This document shows, one piece after another, positions 56,214-64,000 of a stretch of 64,000 bases of DNA. The stretch lies in NCBI RefSeq assembly GCF_036885605.1, contig NZ_CP142523.1, forward strand, positions 2,666,001 to 2,730,000. The letters are read 5' to 3'. A program made the translations under genes and the position numbers. The notes beneath the pieces were generated by a model. The model worked only from the letters and a program-made list of their open reading frames with translations. It did no database searches and was not told the DNA's origin. This DNA is from Janthinobacterium sp. TB1-E2. Its GTDB lineage: Bacteria; Pseudomonadota; Gammaproteobacteria; Burkholderiales; Burkholderiaceae_D. How positions within the stretch are numbered: position 1 is the stretch's first letter; each line of letters starts with the position of its first letter.

Positions 56214-57200
56214 TCAATCCCGCACCTCCACCACCAGCTTGCCGCGCGCGCTGCCGTCGATTTGCGCCGCGTGCGCATCGTGCGCCGTGTGCAAGGTAAA
56301 GCGGCGTGGATCGAGCCGCACCTGCAGCTTGCCCGCCTCGATCAGCTTGTTGGCTTCGCGCAGGATGGCGCCATGGCGCGCATGATGCTCACCGCTCAAC
56401 AGGGGCAGCAGGGTGAACACGCCCGAGTACGTTGCCGCGCGCGCCGTCAGCGGGCTCAGCGCGAACGTGCCCCAGCCGAGGCAGCTGACGACGTGGCCGC
56501 CGTATAGGCGTGCCGCCTGGAAGCTGGCGTCCAGGGTGGCGCCGCCCACCGTGTCGTAGACGATGTCGAAGCCGGCGCCGCCCGTATGTTCGGCCACGTA
56601 GTCGTCCACCGTGCTGGTCCGGTAATCGATGAAACGGGCGCCCAGCGCTTCGATGGCATCGCGGCTGGCGGCGCTGCCCGTGGCAAACACCGTGGCGCCA
56701 AGGGCGACGGCGAGCTGCACGGCCATGTGGCCCACGCCGCCCGCGCCACCATGCACGAGCACACTGTCGCCCACCTTCACGTGGGCACGATCGACCAATC
56801 CTTCCCAGGCCGTGATGAAGACGAGGGGCAGGGCGGCTGCTTCGCGCATGCTCAGCCCAAGCGGCACGGGCGCCAGCAGCGCGGCGTCAAAGACGCCGTA
56901 CTCGGCCAGCGAGCCCTGGATGCCGCCGATGCCGCCCGCCATGCCATACACTGTTGCGCCAACGTGAAAAGTCGTCACGCCATCGCCGACGGCCTCCACC
57001 GTGCCGGCCACGTCGATGCCGAGGATGGCGGGCAGGCTGGGCCGGGCGTGCGGGGCGGCGCCGGCCGCGATTTTCGTGTCGAGCGGATTGACACCGCTGG
57101 CGGCGATACGCACGAGGACTTGCCCGGGACCGGGCTGCGGCACGGGCAGGTGTGCGATGCTCATAGGGGCGGCAAAGCTGGTGAGGACGAGGGCTTGCAT
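56214..57200 (-). CDS. Quinone oxidoreductase-type MDR dehydrogenase
   Basis: A 328-residue zinc-free medium-chain dehydrogenase/reductase that uses NADPH to reduce quinones or enones. The nucleotide-binding motif is HGGAGGVGHMAVQLA, and structural-zinc cysteines are absent. AGGAGA precedes the ATG. It is divergent from a LysR regulator, which probably controls it. Confidence 0.9.
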   Translation of the reverse strand: MQALVLTSFAAPMSIAHLPVPQPGPGQVLVRIAASGVNPLDTKIAAGAAPHARPSLPAILGIDVAGTVEAVGDGVTTFHVGATVYGMAGGIGGIQGSLAEYGVFDAALLAPVPLGLSMREAAALPLVFITAWEGLVDRAHVKVGDSVLVHGGAGGVGHMAVQLAVALGATVFATGSAASRDAIEALGARFIDYRTSTVDDYVAEHTGGAGFDIVYDTVGGATLDASFQAARLYGGHVVSCLGWGTFALSPLTARAATYSGVFTLLPLLSGEHHARHGAILREANKLIEAGKLQVRLDPRRFTLHTAHDAHAAQIDGSARGKLVVEVRD

Positions 57201-57319
57201 GGGATTCTCCTGTGGTTGATGCTTCAGTCTAGGCGGCGATGGCGCAAAGAAAAACAGGGCGCGGCCCCATGCACTATTTCGATATCGTGGATAATAATAG
57301 GCAAACGGGAGGGGAATGC

Positions 57320-58240
57320 ATGGACAGGCTGGAAGCGATGCAGGTGTTTTGCGCCGTGGTCGAGGCGGGCGGCTTCAGCAAGGCGGCGCAGCGCCTGGGC
57401 ATCTCGACCTCATCCGTGACGAACCAGGTGGCGGCGCTGGAAAAACACTTCGGCGTGCGCCTTTTGCAGCGCACCACGCGCAGCATGTCGCTGACGGCCG
57501 AAGGCCGGCAATGCCACGCGCAGGCGCGCCAGATGCTGGCCGATATGGCGGCGCTGGAGTCCAGTCTTGAACAAGCGGCCGGGAAACCATCGGGCAGCTT
57601 GCGCGTGGATATGCCCAGCAGCATCAGCCGCAACCTCGTGGCGCCCGCCTTGCCCCGCTTTATGGCCGCCTATCCCGACATTTCCCTGCGCCTGACCGTC
57701 AGCGACCGCCTGGTCGACATGGTGGAAGAGGGCATCGACGTGATGCTGCGCATCGGCGAACCGCAGGATTCGTCGCTGGTCGCGCGCAGCCTGCTGAACA
57801 TGGATTATCTGTGCTGTGCCTCGCCCGCCTTTGTCTCCCGGCATGGCCTGCCGCGCACGCCGCAGGAGCTGGACCAGTTTGCCTGCCTGCATTTCCTGTA
57901 TCCGAAATCGCGCCAGGTGCGGCCTTGGCTGTTCCAGGCCAAGGCTGGAGAGGAGGGCGACGCGGCATATGCGCATACGCCGCCGGCCGCCCTGGCCTTC
58001 GACCATATCGAATCGATGATTGCCGCCGCCCAGGCCGGCTGCGGTATCGTGCAGGCGTTGTCCGTTTCCGTGCTGCAGCCGCTGCGTGAAGGCAGCCTCG
58101 TGGCCGTGCTGCAACCGTTCCGCACGCGGGGGCCGGACCTGTGGGCGCTGTTCCATCCGCGTCAGCTGCGCGCGGCCAAGGTGCAGGTGTTCGTGGAGTT
58201 TTTGACGCAGATGTTTGATGAAGGCTTTAATGGGAATTGA
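57320..58240 (+). CDS. LysR family transcriptional regulator
   Basis: A 306-residue regulator with an N-terminal winged helix (FSKAAQRLGISTSSVTNQVA) and a C-terminal periplasmic-binding-protein-like sensor. The ATG at 57320 has GGGAGGGG upstream and gives the normal family length. It is divergent from the quinone oxidoreductase gene. Its stop codon lies inside the next Fur-box-like site. Confidence 0.93.
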   Translation: MDRLEAMQVFCAVVEAGGFSKAAQRLGISTSSVTNQVAALEKHFGVRLLQRTTRSMSLTAEGRQCHAQARQMLADMAALESSLEQAAGKPSGSLRVDMPSSISRNLVAPALPRFMAAYPDISLRLTVSDRLVDMVEEGIDVMLRIGEPQDSSLVARSLLNMDYLCCASPAFVSRHGLPRTPQELDQFACLHFLYPKSRQVRPWLFQAKAGEEGDAAYAHTPPAALAFDHIESMIAAAQAGCGIVQALSVSVLQPLREGSLVAVLQPFRTRGPDLWALFHPRQLRAAKVQVFVEFLTQMFDEGFNGN

Positions 58241-58251
58241 TTATCAATTAT
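58233..58251 (+). promoter_or_regulatory. Fur-box-like site before the second siderophore receptor
   Basis: GGAATTGATTATCAATTAT, 11 of 19 matches to the Fur consensus by my count, with a clear inner palindrome ATTGAT-T-ATCAAT. It overlaps the LysR stop and lies 45 bases before the receptor ATG. Confidence 0.6.
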
Positions 58252-58295
58252 AATGCAAGCCTATTGCATTGAATTGCCCATTGTCAGGAATCCCC

Positions 58296-60386
58296 ATGTC
58301 CGTGTTTTTACGCCGCCCCGTGGCGCTCTTGCTGGCCGCCGCCAGCCCCTGGTCACTGGCAGTCGATGGTGCGCAGGCTGATGACGTCGTTACCGTCAAG
58401 GCCGAGCGCCAGCATTACCGCAGCCTGTCGGCCACAGGCGCCACCAAGACGGACGCCTTGCTGATGGACTTGCCGCAAAGCGTGCGCGTGCTGACCGGCG
58501 ACCTGCTGCGCGACGCGGGCGTGACGACCCTGGCCGGCGCGCTGGACCTGGCCAGCGGTATTTCCAAACAAAGCCCGCTGGGCGGCCTGTGGGACAGCTA
58601 CGCCATGCGCGGCTTTACGGGCGACCCGAATTTCGGTTCCGACTACATGGTCAACGGTTTCAGTTCCAGCCGCGGCTACAACGGCATGCGTGACGGCGGC
58701 AATACGCAGGCAGTGGAAGTACTGAAAGGTCCTGCGTCGGCCCTGTACGGGCGGGGCGAACCGGGCGGTACGGTGAACATCACGACGAAAAAGCCGAAGT
58801 TCGCGCCGGAATACAGCGCCGATGTCTCGCTCGGCAGCTTCCAGACGCGCCGCGCCGCCGTCGACTTGACGGGACCCTTGAGCGGCACCATCGCCTACCG
58901 CCTGAACGCGGCGCATGAAGCAGGGCACAGCTTCCGCGATACGGTGAAAGTCGAGCGCAGCCTGTTTTCGCCGTCCTTCCTCTGGCTGGTGGGCGAGCAT
59001 ACGACGGTGTCGTATGAAATCGAGGCCGTGCGGCAGCGCGCGCCGTTCGACCGCGGCGTCGTCGCCGTAAATGGCCAGCTGGGACTTGTCCCCGTGTCAC
59101 GCTTTCTGGGCGAACCTGGCGACGGTCCCATGACGGTCAAGTCGCTGGGGCAGCAGCTGTTCATCCACCACGCCTTGTCCGACGACTGGACGGTGCAGGC
59201 GGGCGCGTCCTACCGCGACAGCGAATTGAGCGGCTATTCGACCGAGGCGAGCAAGCTGCTGGCCGATGGCCGCACCCTGCAACGCCAGCGCCGCCACCGC
59301 GATTTCTCGGCCACCGACGTGTCGGCACGCGTTGAAGTGCTGGGCAAGTTCAGGACGGGCGTGCTGGCGCACGAAGTGCTGGCCGGCGTCGACGCCTATC
59401 ATTTCGACGACCACCGGGTGCAGCTGCGCCGCAATCCCTCGGCCGCGAATGCCTATGCCATCGATATTTTCAATCCCGTGTACGGCGGCAAGGCCGATCC
59501 GCTGGCCCTGTCCATCGATACGCAGGAAGGGCAAAGGGCGCGCGGCCTGTATGCGCAGGACCAGATCGACCTCGGTGCGCAATGGAAGGCGCTGGTTGGC
59601 GTGCGCCACGATACGTACACGCAGGACGTGACGAATAATCGCCTGCAGGTGAGCAACCGCCAGTCGCTGTCGGCCACCAGCCCGCGCGCGGGCCTCGTCT
59701 ACCAGCCGACGAAAGCGTGGTCGCTGTATGCGAGCGCGGCCAAGGGTTTCCGGCCCAACAGCGGCATCAGCATAGCCAACCAGGCGTTCCCGGCCGAGCG
59801 CAGCCGCTCGTATGAGCTGGGTGCCAAGCTGGAAACGGGCAAGCTGACGGGCACCGTGGCCGTGTACGACATCCGCAAGAGCAATGTGCTGACGACCAAT
59901 CCCGCCAACACGGACTTCGCCATCGCGGCGGGCGAGGTGGGCAGCCGGGGCCTGGAGCTCGACGTGTCGGGCGAAATGGCGCGCGGCTTGCGCGTCTCGG
60001 GCGCCTATGCCTACACCAACGCCACCGTCACGCGCGGCGACAATACGATCGTGACGGGCAGCCGCTTCGCCAACGTGCCACGCCACAGCGGCAATCTGCT
60101 GGCCACGCAGCAATTCGCGCTGGGTACGGGCACGGCCAGCGTGGGCGGCGGCGTGCAATATGTGGGCGAGCGCCTGGGCGACGTCGCCGTCAGCAGCAAA
60201 TTTACCTTGCCGGCCTACACGACGGCCAAACTGCTGGCATCGTATTCTCCCAACGCCAAACTGCGCCTGGCGCTGAACGTGGAAAACCTGTTCAACCGCA
60301 GCTACTATGCGAGTTCCTATAGCCAGCTGTGGGTGGCGCCGGGGGCGGAGCGTATGGTGACGTTGAATGCGCATTACAGGTTTTAA
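58296..60386 (+). CDS. TonB-dependent siderophore receptor
   Basis: A 696-residue outer-membrane receptor. A signal peptide (to about residue 29) precedes a plug domain with LPQSVRVLTGDLLRDAG and VLKGPASALYGRGEPGGTVN, then a beta-barrel ending in a terminal Phe (AHYRF). It resembles FoxA/FhuA-like hydroxamate siderophore receptors. The ATG at 58296 has AGGAA at a good distance. It differs clearly from the receptor at 32-34 kb, so the two likely take different siderophores. Confidence 0.93.
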   Translation: MSVFLRRPVALLLAAASPWSLAVDGAQADDVVTVKAERQHYRSLSATGATKTDALLMDLPQSVRVLTGDLLRDAGVTTLAGALDLASGISKQSPLGGLWDSYAMRGFTGDPNFGSDYMVNGFSSSRGYNGMRDGGNTQAVEVLKGPASALYGRGEPGGTVNITTKKPKFAPEYSADVSLGSFQTRRAAVDLTGPLSGTIAYRLNAAHEAGHSFRDTVKVERSLFSPSFLWLVGEHTTVSYEIEAVRQRAPFDRGVVAVNGQLGLVPVSRFLGEPGDGPMTVKSLGQQLFIHHALSDDWTVQAGASYRDSELSGYSTEASKLLADGRTLQRQRRHRDFSATDVSARVEVLGKFRTGVLAHEVLAGVDAYHFDDHRVQLRRNPSAANAYAIDIFNPVYGGKADPLALSIDTQEGQRARGLYAQDQIDLGAQWKALVGVRHDTYTQDVTNNRLQVSNRQSLSATSPRAGLVYQPTKAWSLYASAAKGFRPNSGISIANQAFPAERSRSYELGAKLETGKLTGTVAVYDIRKSNVLTTNPANTDFAIAAGEVGSRGLELDVSGEMARGLRVSGAYAYTNATVTRGDNTIVTGSRFANVPRHSGNLLATQQFALGTGTASVGGGVQYVGERLGDVAVSSKFTLPAYTTAKLLASYSPNAKLRLALNVENLFNRSYYASSYSQLWVAPGAERMVTLNAHYRF

Positions 60387-60439
60387 CGGTGGCACTCTGT
60401 ACATGCCACAGAATTGTTTGAACCCAGCAGCGTAGAGCC

Positions 60440-60505
60440 GGGGTCAGTTCCTTCGGAATCGGAATGCGCCCCACTGGGGCGTATTCCCCCGGCGGGTCTG
60501 ACCCC
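60440..60505. repeat. GGGGTCAG...CTGACCCC palindromic repeat
   Basis: A 66-bp imperfect palindrome. Outer arms are GGGGTCAG and CTGACCCC; an inner stem pairs GGAATGCGCCCCA with TGGGGCGTATTCC. It lies 53 bases after the receptor stop and is followed by TTTTT, so it might also terminate transcription. The GGGGTCAG type is a common dispersed repeat in related genomes as far as I recall. Confidence 0.7.
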
Positions 60506-60564
60506 AGTTTTTGCCTGTGGGCTGAAATAACACTGTCGACTCACTAAAGTTTTTACATCAACCA

Positions 60565-61728
60565 ATGACCGCTCCCCTGACTTCCCCCGCCACCCTGCGC
60601 GCCCGCATTGCCGTCATCGACGTCATGCGTGGCCTCGTCATGCTGATCATGCTGTTCGACCATGTGCGCGAAACGTTCTTTCTGCATCACCAGGTCAGCG
60701 ACCCGATGGATGCTGCCCACGTCGACCCGGCCCTGTTCTTCACGCGCCTGGCCGCCCACGTATGCGCGCCCATGTTCGTCTTTTTGACGGGTTTGTCGGC
60801 CTGGCTGTATGCGCATCCGGCCGCCGGTCCGCGCAGTGCTACCGGCTTTTTGTTCAAGCGGGGCTTGCTGCTCGTCGTGCTGGAACTGGTGTTCGTCAAC
60901 TTTGCCTGGATGGGCACTTTCACGCCGGCGATCCTGTATCTGCAGGTGATCTGGGTCATCGGTCTGGCCATGATGGCGCTGGCCGTGCTGCACAAGCTGC
61001 CGTTGAAAGTGCTGGTCGTGCTGGGCGTGGCGATTATCGCCGGCCAGCATTTGTTTACCTGGCTGCACGCGGAAGAGGGCAGCCTTGGCTACTATCTGCT
61101 GACGGTGCTGCTGCAACGCGGTTATCTGGTCGCCGATGGCGCCATGAAAATCAAGGTCAGCTATCCGCTGCTGCCGTGGATAGGCGTGATCGTGCTCGGC
61201 TATGCGGCTGGCCCCCTGTATGCTCGCGGGCTGTCTGCCGAAGGACGGCGTCGCCTGCTGCTGGCGCTGGGCGGCGGCAGTTTGCTGCTGCTGGCTGTGC
61301 TGCGCGGCTTCAATCTCTATGGCGAAACTTTGCCGTGGGTGGCCGGCGACACGGCCTTGCGCACGGCCATGAGCGTGCTGAACTTCACCAAGTATCCGCC
61401 GTCGCTGGATTTCCTGCTGTTTACCCTGGGCCTGGGCTTGCTGGGCATGGCCTGGCTGGAAAGCGTCGATAACTGGTTTACGCGCGCTTGCGCCACCTTT
61501 GGCGGCGCGCCCATGTTCTATTATTTGCTGCACCTGTATCTGCTGCTGGCCATCGGCATCACCTTGACGGCTGTGCTGGGCGCCAATCACGGCAACCGTT
61601 ATGGCGTCGAGCACATCTGGCAGGTGTGGCTGATCGCGCTGGCCCTGATGCCCGTGCTGTATTTCCCTTGCCGCGCGTTCGCCAATTACAAGCGCACCTC
61701 GAAGCAGGCCTGGGTGCGCTACTTCTAA
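60565..61728 (+). CDS. DUF1624 / heparan-alpha-glucosaminide acetyltransferase-like membrane protein
   Basis: A 387-residue multi-span membrane protein with about ten hydrophobic segments. The start RIAVIDVMRGLVMLIMLFDH and the HVCAPMFVFLTGLSAWL stretch match the DUF1624/YeiB-like acyltransferase group, whose members may move acyl groups across the membrane. No ribosome site is clear. Substrate unknown. Confidence 0.88.
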   Translation: MTAPLTSPATLRARIAVIDVMRGLVMLIMLFDHVRETFFLHHQVSDPMDAAHVDPALFFTRLAAHVCAPMFVFLTGLSAWLYAHPAAGPRSATGFLFKRGLLLVVLELVFVNFAWMGTFTPAILYLQVIWVIGLAMMALAVLHKLPLKVLVVLGVAIIAGQHLFTWLHAEEGSLGYYLLTVLLQRGYLVADGAMKIKVSYPLLPWIGVIVLGYAAGPLYARGLSAEGRRRLLLALGGGSLLLLAVLRGFNLYGETLPWVAGDTALRTAMSVLNFTKYPPSLDFLLFTLGLGLLGMAWLESVDNWFTRACATFGGAPMFYYLLHLYLLLAIGITLTAVLGANHGNRYGVEHIWQVWLIALALMPVLYFPCRAFANYKRTSKQAWVRYF

Positions 61729-61734
61729 GCTCGC

Positions 61735-63606
61735 CTATTTGCAGTAGAGGCGGTCAATGCTGTGCGGCGATGCCAGGTAATGCCGCGTCTGCCAACCGAT
61801 GGCCACCCGGTAGGCGCACGGCGGATCGAGCGCCACGTTGACGGGGAAGCCGCCATTGTTGCCCGACAGGTGAGGCCCGCCCGCGCCGCCACGGAACAGA
61901 TAGTTGCTGGACGGTGGTGGCGGCGTGAAGCTGGCGGCCGGCAGCGGTGGCGGCGGATGCGTAATGCCGTTGTTGTTGGAAATCGTGACATTGAAAAAGC
62001 GCAGATGCGGGTGGTCGATCGTGTACAGGATATGCACGAGGCCGCCCGCGATGGGATTGCAGGCATTGCTGCGCAACTCTTCCAGGTCCAGCGCCACGAT
62101 GACGGGCGAGTTGTCGAAGACGATGGAATCGAGCCCGTCCGTGGCCACCAGCGCCAGGCTGATGCCGTCGCGCACTTCGAAGCCCAGGCGGTAGCGGCGT
62201 ATCGGTTCGCTTTCGGCCGCCGTCAGGCTGCGGCCCGCGTCGAGGATGGGCAAGCCGCCCGGCAGCTTGGCCGGATGCAAGCTCGTGATGGCCGGCGTAT
62301 TCACGGTCAGCAAGTCAAAGGTGCGCAGGAAGATGCTGGGCGCCACGTTGACGATGGCTGTCGTGCCGTCGCGCATGTCCACGGTGACGGGCTTGCCGTC
62401 CACCCGTATCCAGCCGCCCGGTTTCAGATCGCCCGCATCGATGATGACGGGCGCCGAATCGCCGAGGCCCAGCCCGTTCGTATAGAACACATAGCCGACG
62501 TGCGTGCCGAGGATTTGCGTCAACGGCGCCAGGCTGGCGGGCGCGACCGGGGGGATGGCCGTCGGGTCGTCGCTGCCGCCGGGCCAGGACCATTCGCCGA
62601 TGAGGAAACGGTATTCGAGCGGGTTCGCGGGCATGGCGCTGTTGCGCAGCGGGCAATTGCCCTTCAGGGTGACGCCGCCGGCGAATACATACGAGGCGCC
62701 GGGGCCGCCCGCATAGCCTTGCGCGGAAAAACCGGCCAGCGAGGGAAACGGGTGGATGTCGAAGATTTCCACCTGCTGCCAGTGAGGCACGCCTTCCACG
62801 TCCGGCGGCAAGACTTCTTTCGAGCACAATTCCACGCAGAAACAGTGACCCACGTTTTCGCGGCCCGGCTGGCGGCCGTTGGCCTGCGTTTCCGACAGAA
62901 TGATCACGCTGCCCAGTTGCGCCGTGAAATACACATCGGGCCCGCTGGCAAATTCCACGTTAATGAACGGAGAGAAAGGCGTCAAGGTGAAGTCCGACGT
63001 CAGGTAATCGATGCGGAAGCGCCCGCTGGCGTCCGTCACCGCGACGCCGAGCGCATCGTCCTGCAGCCAGTCGGCGTCGAAGGCCCGCACGGTGGCGCCG
63101 GCGATGGGCGCGTGGGGAGCGTCGCAGGTGCGCAGCCGGCCGCAGATGGTCCAGGCGCCGAAGCGGGCGCGCACCAGGCACCAGAAGCGTTGCGGCAGGC
63201 AATAGTCCCAGATGGCGAGGAAGTCGTTCTCGACCTGGCGCCAGCGGGGCTGGATGGTGGTGATGGAAAACTGCAGCGGCACGGGGTCTTTCGGCCCCGG
63301 TTTCAGCCGCGGCACGGTAGGGCACAGGATATCGACTTCCACGGCCTCGCCCTGGTAATCGCCGTCCAGGGTGAAACTGTAGTTGCCGTCCTCGTCCGTG
63401 CGCGCTTCCGCCAGCAGGAACGGCGCTTTCGCCTGCACTTCCTCGTCGGTGAGGATGGCGAAGGTTTCCTTGGCGCTGGCCATGGCCAGGGCCGTGACGT
63501 TTTGCGACTCGCGCGGCCGGTACAGGCGCACGATGACGTGGGACAAGGCTTCAGGACACTCGACACAGATCAAGCCGCATAGCTTGCCTCGCAGGATATA
63601 GGCCAT
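61735..63606 (-). CDS. Large protein of unknown function with carboxypeptidase-regulatory-like repeats
   Basis: A 623-residue protein without a signal peptide or membrane segment. Residues about 60-100 (TDEDGNYSFTLDGDYQG) and about 165-205 (VTDASGRFRIDYLTSDF) look like transthyretin-like carboxypeptidase-regulatory repeats. The middle has a cysteine cluster (GHCFCVELCSKE). The C-terminal third is proline/asparagine-rich (PPPPLPAASFTPPPP). GGGAG lies 7 bases before the ATG. I do not recognise a family or a secretion route. It ends 6 bases after the DUF1624 stop, convergently. Confidence 0.75.
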   Translation of the reverse strand: MAYILRGKLCGLICVECPEALSHVIVRLYRPRESQNVTALAMASAKETFAILTDEEVQAKAPFLLAEARTDEDGNYSFTLDGDYQGEAVEVDILCPTVPRLKPGPKDPVPLQFSITTIQPRWRQVENDFLAIWDYCLPQRFWCLVRARFGAWTICGRLRTCDAPHAPIAGATVRAFDADWLQDDALGVAVTDASGRFRIDYLTSDFTLTPFSPFINVEFASGPDVYFTAQLGSVIILSETQANGRQPGRENVGHCFCVELCSKEVLPPDVEGVPHWQQVEIFDIHPFPSLAGFSAQGYAGGPGASYVFAGGVTLKGNCPLRNSAMPANPLEYRFLIGEWSWPGGSDDPTAIPPVAPASLAPLTQILGTHVGYVFYTNGLGLGDSAPVIIDAGDLKPGGWIRVDGKPVTVDMRDGTTAIVNVAPSIFLRTFDLLTVNTPAITSLHPAKLPGGLPILDAGRSLTAAESEPIRRYRLGFEVRDGISLALVATDGLDSIVFDNSPVIVALDLEELRSNACNPIAGGLVHILYTIDHPHLRFFNVTISNNNGITHPPPPLPAASFTPPPPSSNYLFRGGAGGPHLSGNNGGFPVNVALDPPCAYRVAIGWQTRHYLASPHSIDRLYCK

Positions 63607-63711
63607 GATGGCTCCCTTGCTGATGTGGACGGCGCGCCGCCCGGAATGGCGGCGCTGTTACCAAGCTAGCAAATGGGCAGCAGTCGGGCTTGATCCTGCG
63701 TAAAAGTATGG

Positions 63712-64000
63712 CTATTTGATCAGCGCCAATACCTCGCGGAAACGCGGGTGCTTGCAGTCGCGCAGCCATTCGAAGGCCAGCATCTCCACCGTCACCAGAT
63801 GGGCGCCCAGCTTGCCCAGGCGGGCCAGCGCCGCGTCGCGGCTGGCTCCCTGGCGCGAACCGACGGCGTCGATGGCGATGATCACTTCGTAGCCCAGTTC
63901 CAGCAGGCCGATGGCCGTCTGCAGCATGCACACATGGGCTTCGCACCCCGTGACGATGATCTGTTTGCGCCCGGCGGGCAGCATCTGCTGCAAGCCATCA
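63712..64000 (-). CDS. Isochorismatase-type cysteine hydrolase (C-terminal part, runs off the window)
   Basis: The last 95 or so codons of a gene that continues beyond the window end. The catalytic cysteine motif VTGCEAHVCMLQTAIGLLE and the following AIDAVGSR loop are typical of the isochorismatase-like hydrolase superfamily (YcaC-like). The reading frame stays open to the window edge, so the start is outside. Substrate unknown. Confidence 0.85.
   Translation of the reverse strand, partial: DGLQQMLPAGRKQIIVTGCEAHVCMLQTAIGLLELGYEVIIAIDAVGSRQGASRDAALARLGKLGAHLVTVEMLAFEWLRDCKHPRFREVLALIK

Noticed and set aside
61762..63582. 606-codon plus-strand frame opposite the large unknown protein
   Set aside because: Both strands are open, so this was weighed. 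The minus strand has a good ribosome site, domain-like repeats and normal composition; the plus frame is Arg/Gly-rich noise.

Overview
The window is chromosomal DNA from a GC-rich betaproteobacterium of the family Oxalobacteraceae, most likely Janthinobacterium or a close relative. The evidence is the style of the housekeeping proteins, the gene order yhbY-rlmE-ftsH-folP-glmM, a subclass B3 metallo-beta-lactamase of the THIN-B kind known from J. lividum, a PEP-CTERM protein, and abundant intergenic palindromic repeats. No prophage, insertion sequence, CRISPR array, rRNA or replication origin was seen. This is core chromosome with small accessory insertions.

Layout. 1-3 kb: ergothioneine genes (egtD end, egtB) and a chemoreceptor. 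3-5.3 kb: leuA behind a leucine-rich leader peptide with its own promoter. 5.3-7.7 kb: barstar-like protein, a secreted protein, a patatin-like lipoprotein and a GlcG/HbpS-like protein. 7.9-13.6 kb: carA-carB, greA and a membrane protein. 13.7-19.4 kb: yhbY diverging from rlmE-ftsH-folP-glmM. 19.4-19.7 kb: tRNA-Pro(UGG) and tRNA-Arg(UCU). 20-28 kb: a PEP-CTERM protein, a GbsR/MarR-type regulator and the cytochrome bd locus cydD-cydC-cydA-cydB-cydX. 28-32 kb: small hypotheticals, ogt and a nucleotidyltransferase. 32-39.4 kb: a siderophore receptor, a bacteriohemerythrin with an altered iron ligand, small proteins, and a PepSY/flavodoxin/reductase fusion. 39.4-45.9 kb: ilvE, RNase T2, an efflux pump, an acyl-CoA ligase and regulators. 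45.9-47.6 kb: a copper group (DUF2946, SCO, PCuAC). 47.6-49.5 kb: a TetR-efflux pair with twin operators. 49.6-52.6 kb: DUF3422 and a leucine-rich-repeat-like protein. 52.6-55.8 kb: a beta-lactam response cluster. 55.8-61.7 kb: a TPR protein, a quinone oxidoreductase with a divergent LysR regulator, a second siderophore receptor and a DUF1624 membrane protein. 61.7-64 kb: a large unknown protein and the end of an isochorismatase-type hydrolase.

How genes work together. Three Fur-box-like sites precede two siderophore receptors and the reductase fusion, suggesting a dispersed iron regulon. The cyd genes form a complete unit for making and assembling cytochrome bd. SCO and PCuAC point to copper delivery to cytochrome oxidase.

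The most distinctive system is at 52.6-55.8 kb. A BlaI-type repressor overlaps a gene fusing a BlaR1-like M56 metalloprotease to an intact S11 D-Ala-D-Ala peptidase domain (SxxK, SxN and KTG all present). A B3 metallo-beta-lactamase follows directly behind an apparent intrinsic terminator. The other notable signal is the leuA leader: a 22-residue peptide using CTA leucine codons, whose start codon coincides with the predicted transcription start of a near-consensus promoter.
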